NCBI GenBank assembly: GCA_037349105.1
Contig: JAYJMM010000108.1
Coordinates: 401,001-465,000, forward strand
From: Limnomonas spitsbergensis
Lineage: Eukaryota > Chlorophyta > Chlorophyceae > Chlamydomonadales
Direction: 5' to 3'
DNA: 64,000 nucleotides
Shown here: piece after piece, positions 54,574 to 64,000 of the stretch
Layout: every line of letters begins with the position of its first letter
Position numbering within the stretch: position 1 is the stretch's first letter
Program-made: the position numbers and the translations under genes
The notes under the pieces: generated by a model
Databases searched by the model: none
What the model saw: only the letters and a program-made list of their open reading frames with translations
Told to the model about the DNA's origin: nothing

Positions 54574-57500
54574 TCACACTTCCAGCACACTGGTTGTTGC
54601 AGAAATTCCGTTGTACAGCAGGGTGCCTGCAACCGGTGTGAACTGCTTTGTGATGAGCTTGATGGCCTCCTGCGCCGCCATACCTCCCAACACGGAACCA
54701 ATGACATGGAGCTCACACGCTCCAAAGCGGCAAATCTCTACTACGCAATCGTCTGATACGTTGCACCCAGCTGCACCCTGCTCCGACAAGACCTGCAAGG
54801 GAGGGGGAGAATGAGACATGAGACAATCATGTATCACGTTGCAGCCGGCCCAGCTTCCACATGATTTGCGTGCACCAGGGAGAGGGGGGAAGGGAGTGCA
54901 TAAAAGGACATGTATCATCGGAAGGAAAACCCAAATATGACCAGTCAGGGTTTAGGTTCATGATCATTTGGCTGGTGAGTCATTGCCATCCAAGACCCGA
55001 CAGGCTGCATGCCCCCCATCCGATCACTTATGTTCTTCTTCATGCAGCACATGGGCTAAAAGGCACCCTGGCCCTGCATCCACCCCCTGCATACACTAAG
55101 AGCAAGCGAGCACTGGTATCCAGGACAGCGATCAGGTGCGACATGCAGCTGGGGGGTCTGGCCCTGGGGCTACATCCCATCTGGCAGCATCTCCCCCAGG
55201 CAAGGAGTGTGCCGATCCGGCTCATGGCTCCATGCAGGCAAGGTCAGGCCACCCTCACCATCCACACACCTGGTTCGCCAAGGTCTTAAGAGTGGGGATA
55301 TCCTCCTCCACTTGGCCCTCATATGAGCCAGGGTACCTGATGGAATGCAAGCCAGGTTGGGGACCAGGTGGTTGGGACCAGGTGAGGGCCTCCAGGGCAG
55401 TCATTGGACCAAACTTACTGAACGGAATAGAAGAATAGGTAGAGAAGCAGGGCCAGGAAATCAGATCAAGCAAGGCTGTCATCTCTTGAGCTTGGACACT
55501 GCTTCAGCTTGGGCTTGAGATCTCCGCCTCATCCAGATGGAGCAGCGTTCAAGCCAAGCAGGGCCAGGACTCACACATGACACATACCTTAAAGGGTGCA
55601 AGGCCTGTTGTATGATTTATGAACATTCTTTCGTTCCACAGCTTGATTGTTCTGTTTTTCTTTCGCACTGCCTGGTCCTTTCAAAAGGGCTATACCATGG
55701 ATGTGTCGATTCTACACCAGCACAACAACAGCAGGACGCGTGTGCTTGCGCGCCACACCCTCCATATTCGCACCCGCAGCTCACCCTCCGCATGCACCAG
55801 GGCCACTGGCCCACCCAACGAGACATATCAGCATCCTCCACTTAACTAAATATGTGACCTTGGGTACAACCGACCTTGGATGTAATGAGAGGATGGCAAT
55901 TGACAATGTGAATGAGTGCGTGAGAACACAGCGGAACAATTGCCAACGAAACAAACAGAGGTCAGGGTGGGCAATTAAGATTGGCAGGCAAAGCTCGGAG
56001 GATCCTAACAAAGTCTTTGAAGTACAAAATGTCCGCTGCCACGTATGCACACACACACGCACCCCCTCCCCTATCACTTCCCAATTAATTTTTCGCATAT
56101 TTAGTGTGTTGAGGAAAAATGAGGGGGGGAGCGAGGAGAGGGGGAGGGGGAAGGAAAGGAGGCTGAAACATATTTGCAGGTACCCACATCAGTGAAGTGT
56201 GTCCAGGGTTCAGGGTCTCCTCACCCCTAATGGTTGATATGCCCACCTGCCGAACGCGACATGGAACTTGTCGGCAGCGCGCAACAGGATATAGAAGGCC
56301 GTGTCGTTGTGGCTGCTCTCAGACGCCAGGGCCTGTTGGAGCGCAGCACCATTGCCGCCCTCCCCACTGGCTTCTTCAGAAAGAGAGCGGTACCTAACGG
56401 ACAAGGGAAGGGGGGGAATGAGGGTCGTTGAGCATGGGGGTGAGGGGAGTGCGGGCACTCTCTCAAACAAGAGTACGACGTGCATTAGAGAAGCCAACAG
56501 AAGACACAAGGACAGACATGATCAGAGGAGCTCTGAGGGTTTAGGGTTACCAAAACAGGCATCCGTTCAAAATACAGAGATACAACCAGGGTCACAAGCT
56601 ATGGGTTCCGGCCTGTCACTTCAGGTTCAAAACACAGGTCCGTGGAGCCTGGCACCTGAAGCAAGTGGACATGCTGCACATCAGCCAAAATCAGTGCACC
56701 TCACGAGGCACCCTGGCCACCCTCAGACACCCCACCTGTACAGTAACCGCCGTCAGGCTGCATGTGTTCTTGCGGAACAGGCAAAGTATTATTTTTTTGG
56801 TGGCACGGCTATTCGTCAGCTACATTTCAGCTTCAGCCTGGCCTTAAGCCAGAGGCCCCACGCGTGGCCAGCCATGCTGGTTCGGCCGTCAGCAGACCCG
56901 CCTTAGGCTGCTCAAGGTTTGGCCATAATTCAGCCACAGGACGGCCCACCGAAGATGGACTCGTAGCCATGCAGAAACAATGAATAGGACCCACCTGACA
57001 ACCCTAAGGTTGCGAGCATTCTTGCAGAACAACCGCACTGTCTCGCGGGAGATGGACGCTGCATCTCGCCCCAGGCGCTGTAATGCGGCCTGCACATGCG
57101 CCTCCACAGTAGACACATCCGCCTCGGCCTTCTCGCGGTACACACGTTGCAAGCGCAGGTACAGGCTGCGTGCATGGAGTGCAAGGGGAGCATGGGTAAA
57201 TAGGAGCAGCGCTAGCTACCAGAGGGTTGCATGGAGATGCATGGGCATTGCATGGCACAAAGCAGGAAGTAGAGCGACTTAAAATGCCTAAAAGCGATTA
57301 AAGAGGAGGAAGGCAAGCGGACCCGCAGAGCTATCCAGCCCAGCCGGCTCACTCTGTCAGTGCATGCATGTCAGGGATTGAGCCCTCCAGGGGTAGCTGT
57401 CCATCGCCCTCATTGTCCTACACAGAGGGGCAACGAGAAGAACAGAGTTGACTCACTGCACACAGGTGACGCCCTGCAATATCCATTAAGGGGAAGGTAG

Positions 57501-60500
57501 TCAAGGGCAGCCTGTGACATGCACAAGGCACAACGGAACACAAGAAATAACTATGCACGGCTCTCACACTTGTATGGGCATTGGATCGCAGGTGCGTTCA
57601 CATTTTCATTGACCTGTTTCGTTTGCATGTCCAGGCACTTACAATGAAGGCCTTGAGTGCGGAGATGATGACCCAGAAGTCCTTTGTATCTGAGGTGAGC
57701 TCTGTAGCGCTGGGATCCACGAGCAGCATTTGCACCTCACTGGCTGTAATGCAGGGGGAGGGGGGCAGAGAGGGTAGGAGGGAGAAGGGAGGGAGGAGGG
57801 ACGGGAAGCATGCGCACCACACGAGCTGTATGTGCGTGAAGGAGGGGCTGAGAGGGTAGGAGGGAGAAGGGAGGGAGGAGGGACGGGAAGCATGCGCACC
57901 ACACGAGCTGTATGTGCGTGAAGGAGGGGCTGAGAGGGTAGGAGGGAGAAGGGAGGGAGGAGGGACGGGAAGCATGCGCACCACACGAGCTGTATGTGCG
58001 TGAAGGAGGGGCTGAGAGGGTAGGAGGGAGAAGGGAGGGAGGAGGGACGGGAAGCATGCGCACCACACGAGCTGTATGTGCGTGAAGGAGGGGCAGAGAG
58101 GGTAGGAGGGAGAAGGGAGGGAGGAGGGACGGGAAGCATGCGCACCACACGAGCTGTATGTGCGTGAAGGAGGGGCTGAGAGGGTAGGAGGGAGAAGGGA
58201 GGGAGGAGGGACGGGAAGCATGCGCACCACAGGAGCTGTATGTGCGTGAAGGAGGGGCAGAGAGGGTAGGAGGGAGAAGGGAGGGAGGAGGGACGGGAAG
58301 CATGCGCACCACACGAGCTGTATGTGCGTGAAGGAGGGGCAGAGAGGGTAGGAGGGAGAAGGGAGGGAGGAGGGACGGGAAGCATGCGCACCACACGAGC
58401 TGTATGTGCGTGAAGGAGGGGCTGAGAGGGTAGGAGGGAGAAGGGAGGGAGGAGGGACGGGAAGCATGCGCACCACAGGAGCTGTATGTGCGTGAAGGAG
58501 GGGCAGAGAGGGTAGGAGGGAGAAGGGAGGGAGGAGGGACGGGAAGCATGCGCACCACACGAGCTGTATGTGCGTGAAGGAGGGGCTGAGAGGGTAGGAG
58601 GGAGAAGGGAGGGAGGAGGGACGGGAAGCATGCGCACCACAGGAGCTGTATGTGCGTGAAGGAGGGGCAGAGAGGGTAGGAGGGAGAAGGGAGGGAGGAG
58701 GGACGGGAAGCATGCGCACCACACGAGCTGTATGTGCGTGAAGGAGGGGCTGAGAGGGTAGGAGGGAGAAGGGAGGGAGGAGGGACGGGAAGCATGCGCA
58801 CCACACGAGCTGTATGTGCGTGAAGGAGGGGCAGAGAGGGTAGGAGGGAGAAGGGAGGGAGGAGGGACGGGAAGCATGCGCACCACACGAGCTGTATGTG
58901 CGTGAAGGAGGGGCTGAGAGGGTAGGAGGGAGAAGGGAGGGAGGAGGGACGGGAAGCATGCGCACCACACGAGCTGTATGTGCGTGAAGGAGGGGCTGAG
59001 AGGGTAGGAGGGAGAAGGGAGGGAGGAGGGACGGGAAGCATGCGCACCACACGAGCTGTATGTGCGTGAAGGAGGGGCTGAGAGGGTAGGAGGGAGAAGG
59101 GAGGGAGGAGGGACGGGAAGCATGCGCACCACAGGAGCTGTATGTGCGTGAAGGAGGGGCAGAGAGGGTAGGAGGGAGAAGGGAGGGAGGAGGGACGGGA
59201 AGCATGCGCACCACACGAGCTGTATGTGCGTGAAGGAGGGGCAGAGAGGGTAGGAGGGAGAAGGGAGGGAGGAGGGACGGGAAGCATGCGCACCACACGA
59301 GCTGTATGTGCGTGAAGGAGGGGCAGAGAGGGTAGGAGGGAGAAGGGAGGGAGGAGGGACGGGAAGCATGCGCACCACACGAGCTGTATGTGCGTGAAGG
59401 AGGGGCAGAGAGGGTAGGAGGGAGAAGGGAGGGAGGAGGGACGGGAAGCATGCGCACCACACGAGCTGTATGTGCGTGAAGGAGGGGCTGAGAGGGTAGG
59501 AGGGAGAAGGGAGGGAGGAGGGACGGGAAGCATGCGCACCACACGAGCTGTATGTGCGTGAAGGAGGGGCTGAGAGGGTAGGAGGGAGAAGGGAGGGAGG
59601 AGGGACGGGAAGCATGCGCACCACAGGAGCTGTATGTGCGTGAAGGAGGGGCTGAGAGGGTAGGAGGGAGAAGGGAGGGAGGAGGGACGGGAAGCATGCG
59701 CACCACAGGAGCTGTATGTGCGTGAAGGAGGGGCTGAGAGGGTAGGAGGGAGAAGGGAGGGAGGAGGGACGGGAAGCATGCGCACCACAGGAGCTGTATG
59801 TGCGTGAAGGAGGGGCTGAGAGGGTAGGAGGGAGAAGGGAGGGAGGAGGGACGGGAAGCATGCGCACCACAGGAGCTGTATGTGCGTGAAGGAGGGGCTG
59901 AGAGGGTAGGAGGGAGAAGGGAGGGAGGAGGGACGGGAAGCATGCGCACCACAGGAGCTGTATGTGCGTGAAGGAGGGGCTGAGAGGGTAGGAGGGAGAA
60001 GGGAGGGAGGAGGGACGGGAAGCATGCGCACCACACGAGCTGTATGTGCGTGAAGGAGGGGCAGAGAGGGTAGGAGGGAGAAGGGAGGGAGGAGGGACGG
60101 GAAGCATGCGCACCACACGAGCTGTATGTGCGTGAAGGAGGGGCTGAGAGGGTAGGAGGGAGAAGGGAGGGAGGAGGGACGGGAAGCATGCGCACCACAC
60201 GAGCTGTATGTGCGTGAAGGAGGGGCTGAGAGGGTAGGAGGGAGAAGGGAGGGAGGAGGGACGGGAAGCATGCGCACCACAGGAGCTGTATGTGCGTGAA
60301 GGAGGGGCTGAGATGGTGTTTGGTAACTAGGGTTATGGGGGTAGAGAGATGCAAACAGATTGTGCACCACACAGGCTGCATGGGCGACACATAGGGTTGG
60401 GGTCTGAGGGGACGTATCGGGGGCAGGGGCTAGGTGGCAATGGGGGAGGCGGCGCATGATACCCACTGTATGCAGGATCCCAGTCACACTGTCCTGAGCC

Positions 60501-63500
60501 CCGAATCACACTGTTCACACAATCACACATCCAACCCTCTCAATACATCAAAACAGTAGCCACAAATAAAACATCACAACAATCACCATTGCAGGTACCT
60601 TGATTTGCATGTATGGGTTAACCCGATTAAACCAAAGCCCACAAGCGGCATCTCCAGCTGTATCATCCGTCAGGAGGAGACGGGGGGGGACCTGATTCTT
60701 GCAGGCGTGTGAGAGCGCCTTCACCCAGCATTCCCTTCACAGCACTCCCACCAGGATGATGGGCAGCTCATACTCACGAATGGTTGGTGACGTCCACACA
60801 TGAAACGCCGCCTTCAGTGCCTCGTCAAAATTCACTTGCTGCAGGTGAGGGGGGCGACAAGCAAAGGGTCGACACTGCACGCACCATCATGAAGTCCATG
60901 TTCGTGCCCTCTCTTCCATCCCTGTCTGCAGTCTCTCCTGTTTAACTTCGTCTGCGGTTAAAATTTGGGGACTTTTGTTCACAAACTACAAAATATATTC
61001 TCTGCCATAGACTGCCTTTCAAATTTACTTAGCACCGTTGCACCATTTTGTGCCAGGTTTCTTCTTCTATTCTTTTAGACAGAACTGCCTGGCCTTTCAA
61101 AAATGGCTATTGAGGGGATGCTGCAGTACCGATATTAAGCAGGTCCAAACCATGATCCATCCCATGGCTCACATCGACTGGCATGCCGTCCAGCTGCTTA
61201 TGCATGCTGCTGACGAGCGCCTTGAAAGCAGCGCGCTCCTTTGCAGTCTTGGGCGGGCCTGCAGCGCCCTCGGCGGTTTGCCTCTCCTGCCAGAGGTCCA
61301 AGGCATGGACCAGGAGGACAGCTGCAGGCAGATGAATGAGACATGTTCCTTATCTGTCCATTTCCAAGGTGGACAGAGTTCGACTCACACGGGCGTCAAC
61401 AGACCCTGTTTCTTAGCGGACTGGTCCAGTGACCTAGGGGCTTTGCCTCCTCAATGCGAGGCGGGACACGCCCTGATTTAAAAGCAGTACGTAAACATGG
61501 GAGTGCCGGGTTGGTCATGCTTAGTAGGTGAAGGGGATAGAGTGGGTCAGAGGTACTAGGGATATACAATTATGCATGCATGGGGCGTGGGCAGAGGCAC
61601 GGAAACTGTGGGTGCCTGGTGCAAGGATGAGGGGCACCCAGCCAGGGCTACTGACCTACTGTACCACCAGGGTTCCCCTTACCTTCCCCTAAGCACGGGT
61701 ACTCTTTAGGCCACCAAACCAGCTCACCAAACGGCAGGTGATGGAGCGTCAGTTCGTCTAGGGCTGTCAAGTCAAAGGATCGTGCAAACTTTTGGAGCTC
61801 GGGGAAGGGGTTGTGCAACCTGGGGAGTGCACAGGGAAGGGGGGAGGCGCGGGTTACGGGAATAGAGTGCAAACAGCAACTGGGGCAGTGTGAACACCCA
61901 GCCTGGAGCCTACACACATTTTCACATTTCATGTCACCGACTGAAATGCCCAGGGTTAAGGATTTAGGTCAAGCCCTACACCGTCAACGTTAAGACCCCC
62001 TCATTGCCCCGCCTCTATACGTGTCCATACCTCATGTCCTCAATGGCATTGTCTGGCTTGGATTCAATGACAAGGTGTTCTGGGAGGGAGACCTGCAGGC
62101 GGGGTGGGAGGGAGCGTGGAGGGCCCTCATGCCCCGATGATCTAGGGAAGAAACCAGAGGGTGAGTGCGAAGGAATGTGGAGGTCCATCTTGTTTCCTGT
62201 CTCCATCATTGCTGAGGTCATCCATGATTATAACAAAAGGGTTCAGGAAGGGGGGCAGTGGATCCGAGGTCGCTGCAGTCTCCCCGCAACAAAGCCTCAA
62301 GCAGAGGGCAGGAGCCCTACTAGCACATGGGTTAGAGTTTAGGGTCAAGTGTGAAAGGTGTAGGGTTTTTAGTCTCCCAGCTGTCCTGACAAAGAGTGGG
62401 AACACAGCATGCAGCATTGCTGGAAGTGTAACACAAAAGCTGGGAACCAGTGTTGGACTTTGTGTGAACCATTTGGAGCCAAGTCGGGCCAAACCATGAC
62501 CCGCCAATGGCCAGCAGCAGGGCTTCCTGCACCCGGTAACCCACTTGGCAAGCAGCAGGGCTTCCTGCACCCGGCAACCCACTCGGCAAGCAGCAGGGCT
62601 TCCTGCACCCGGCAACCCACTCGGCAAGCAGCAGGGCTTCCTGCACCCGGCAACCCACTCGGCAAGCAGCAGGGCTTCCTGCACCCGGCAACCCACTCGG
62701 CAAGCAGCAGGGCTTCCTGCACCCGGCAACCCACTCGGCAAGCAGGGCCGTGGGCAAGCTTGTAGCTGGCAAATCAACAGTGCTGTGACCTCCAAGCAAG
62801 CACCATCCCCGTCATGTATCCCGCCTCACCCTCACGACTCCCACCAGTCCGTAAGACCTTGCAATCAGCAGCGGGATCTGCAGCTGACGGCAGATCTCAT
62901 CCAGCTTGATGGCCTCCTGCTCACGCATCTGTACGGATAGGGTTGAAACTGTTACTAGGAACTTACGGTAGATCAAAATGGTATAATGAGCAGCAGGATC
63001 TCAGGTTGCTGGCAGATCTCGTCCACCTTGCTGGTCTCATGCTTGCATGTCTGCCTGGGCAGGGTTTTGAAGTATTGTAGGGTTTCATCCAAAGTATTGT
63101 AGGGTTTCATCCAAAGTATTGTAGGGTTTCATCCAAAGTATTGTAGGGTTTCATCCAAAGTATTGTAGGGTTTCATCTTAAGTATTGTAGGGTTTCATCC
63201 AAAGTATTGTAGGGTTTCATCCAAAGTATTGTAGGGTTTCATCCAAAGTATTGTAGGGTTTCATCCAAAGTATTGTAGGGTTTCATCCAAAGTATTGTAG
63301 GGTTTCATCCAAAGTATTGTAGGGTTTCATCCAAAGTATTGTAGGGTTTCATCCAAAGTATTGTAGGGTTTCATCCAAAGTATTGTAGGGTTTCATCCAA
63401 AGTATTGTAGGGTTTCATCCAAAGTATTGTAGGGTTTCATCCAAGGTGCCAAGGCACCCTCAAGACATATGCGGATCTCAAGATAACTCTTGCCATCACG

Positions 63501-64000
63501 TAATGCTAGGATGACGTACCTTCATGCTGCCTTGTCACGGCTGCGAAACTGAGTCTGTGCTCAGCATGATCCATTGTCCCACTGCTTTGTCGACATCCTT
63601 AGGAAGGATAACGTGGTGCATTTGCCAGGCAGGGGCCTTGGAGGCCTCCATGCAGTACCCTGTAAGTCAGTACGCTCTGCCCACCCAATACCCCCCCTAC
63701 CAATCCCCTACCCGAGGAGCAGCCCACATTCCAACAAATCACAAATGCCACTAACGAGAATTCGGAGTGGGGATATGAGACAAACGTCTCGACTGCCCCA
63801 CACACAAGGCACATAATTTTGAGGCTTGGAGATAGCTGAGCAACATTTCAGCTACCTCTTGGCCTTCAACCGGAGGCACCATGCGCAACCAGACATGCTA
63901 CTTGGCCCCAATTGGCCTTTTACAGCTGCCCCTCAAGTGGACCCATAGCTGGAAAATAGACACAGCCCCCGCCCATGCAGACCTGCGTAGCGATGACAAT
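54574..64000 (-). CDS. NAE1: NEDD8-activating enzyme E1 regulatory subunit (APPBP1/AXR1-like), 3' part
   Basis: Twelve exons in the window, all in phase, giving 416 C-terminal residues: 64000-63983 (partial), 62928-62830, 62092-62031, 61819-61728, 61321-61173, 60838-60778, 57743-57643, 57417-57353, 57165-56995, 56393-56247, 55336-55270, 54792-54574. The chain follows APPBP1/AXR1 throughout: IVIATQ, QLQIPLLIARSYGLVGVVR, LVIESKPDNAIEDMR, NPFPELQKFARSFDL, KDFWVIISALKAF, GQLPLEGSIPDMHALTD, RLQRVYREKAEADV, NDTAFYILLRAADKFH, YPGSYEGQVEEDIPTLKTLA, and C-terminal GGMAAQEAIKLITKQFTPV. The protein pairs with the catalytic subunit (UBA3/ECR1 type) to adenylate NEDD8/RUB and load it for cullin neddylation; this subunit has no catalytic cysteine. 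About 120 N-terminal residues are off the right edge. One intron is inflated by a 2.5-kb satellite. Confidence 0.9.
57758..60312 (-). repeat. 82-bp minisatellite, 31 copies, derived from the exon acceptor at 57743
   Basis: On the gene strand each unit reads cctaccctctcagcccctcc, ttcacgcacatacag, ctcgtgtggtgcgcatgctt and a CCTCC-rich filler. The true junction reads cctaccctctctgccccc, tgcattacag, ccagtgaggtgcaaatgctg. The unit therefore copies the polypyrimidine tract, acceptor and exon start. Two sites vary between units (ctgagag/cagagag and cacacgag/cacaggag). No unit has a stop in any minus-strand frame, so three overlapping frames of 850-930 codons are open; these are not genes. Confidence 0.95.
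62513..62750. repeat. 38-bp minisatellite, about 6 copies, in an E1-subunit intron
   Basis: Units of cagcagggcttcctgcaccc then ggcaacccactcggcaag. It lies in the intron between the exons at 62830 and 62092. Each unit contains ggtgcag followed by gaagccctg on the gene strand, which is acceptor-like, but the match to the next real acceptor (cctgcag, gtctccctc) is too weak to claim descent. Confidence 0.95.
62985..63065 (-). repeat. Decayed copy of the E1-subunit exon at 62928-62830
   Basis: On the plus strand agcagcaggatctcaggttg, then gcagatctcgtccaccttg and tggtctcatgcttgcatgtctg, parallels the real exon start (agcagcgggatctgcagctg, gcagatctcatccagcttg, tggcctcctgctcacgcatctg). The offset is about 125 bp, upstream of the true acceptor. 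It is an old duplicate of the first 70 bp of the exon with its acceptor. Confidence 0.85.
63072..63445. repeat. 22-bp minisatellite, about 17 copies, next to the decayed exon
   Basis: Near-perfect units of gtattgtagggtttcatcca plus aa; one unit ends tctta. It starts at the edge of the decayed exon copy, whose acceptor-side sequence gggcagggttttgaag it resembles loosely. The embedded tagggttt is telomere-like but the array is not telomeric. Confidence 0.95.
63830..63930 (+). repeat. Dispersed repeat family B, right-edge copy
   Basis: caacatttcagctacctctt then ggccttcaaccggaggcacc; related to 56,815-56,880 (tcagctacatttcagcttca then ggccttaagccagaggcccc). Both lie in introns of the E1-subunit gene. 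Confidence 0.5.

Noticed and set aside
57598..60487. Three overlapping minus-strand open frames of 850-930 codons
   Set aside because: They are products of the 82-bp satellite, whose unit lacks stops in all minus frames. The flanking exons of the E1-subunit gene splice across it in phase.
63072..63445. Possible CRISPR array or telomere
   Set aside because: The 22-bp units abut with no spacers, and tagggttt is embedded in a longer unrelated unit. All tandem arrays here are head-to-tail satellites in a eukaryotic gene.

Overview
The window looks like nuclear DNA of a green alga, most likely a chlorophycean. Genes are split into many short exons by long GT-AG introns. The protein set also fits: a plastid-type DMT/TPT transporter, a RecN-like ATPase, a CD39-type apyrase, an AXR1/APPBP1-type NEDD8 E1 subunit and a SAND (VARL/RegA-like) protein. 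Non-LTR retrotransposons resemble the algal RandI/Dualen type. No rRNA, tRNA, CRISPR or operon structure was seen. All exon models were read by eye from splice sites, phase closure and family motifs.

Layout: 1-145, a short tandem repeat. 394-1018 (-), first two exons of a triose-phosphate/nucleotide-sugar-type transporter running off the left edge. 1629-3916 (-), a 5'-truncated non-LTR element. 5876-15894 (+), a RecN-like SMC-family ATPase in 13 exons. About 18.7-26.0 kb (-), an unrecognised gene with an N-terminal hydrophobic segment. 27838-34968 (-), an 11-exon apyrase with two membrane helices. 37227-38947 (-), a 4-exon SAND-domain gene. 42204-about 48.95 kb (-), a long retrotransposon copy with a 2163-codon ORF (RT, RNase H, zinc knuckle, possible restriction-like endonuclease). 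49.06-52.2 kb (+), a decayed gene for a membrane-anchored protein. 54574-64000 (-), most of the NEDD8-activating-enzyme regulatory subunit gene. RecN and the unknown gene are convergent; the genes do not form an obvious pathway.

The most striking feature is inside the introns. In gene after gene, an intron carries one or more diverged copies of the splice junction next to it: the acceptor plus the start of the exon, or the end of the exon plus the donor. Two large intronic minisatellites (12 x 51 bp in RecN intron 1; 31 x 82 bp in the NEDD8-E1 gene) can be aligned to the 3' splice site and exon start just downstream, so they look like amplified splice junctions. Other intronic satellites (21, 23, 38 and 22 bp) have no clear source. 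Several short dispersed repeat families also recur across the window.
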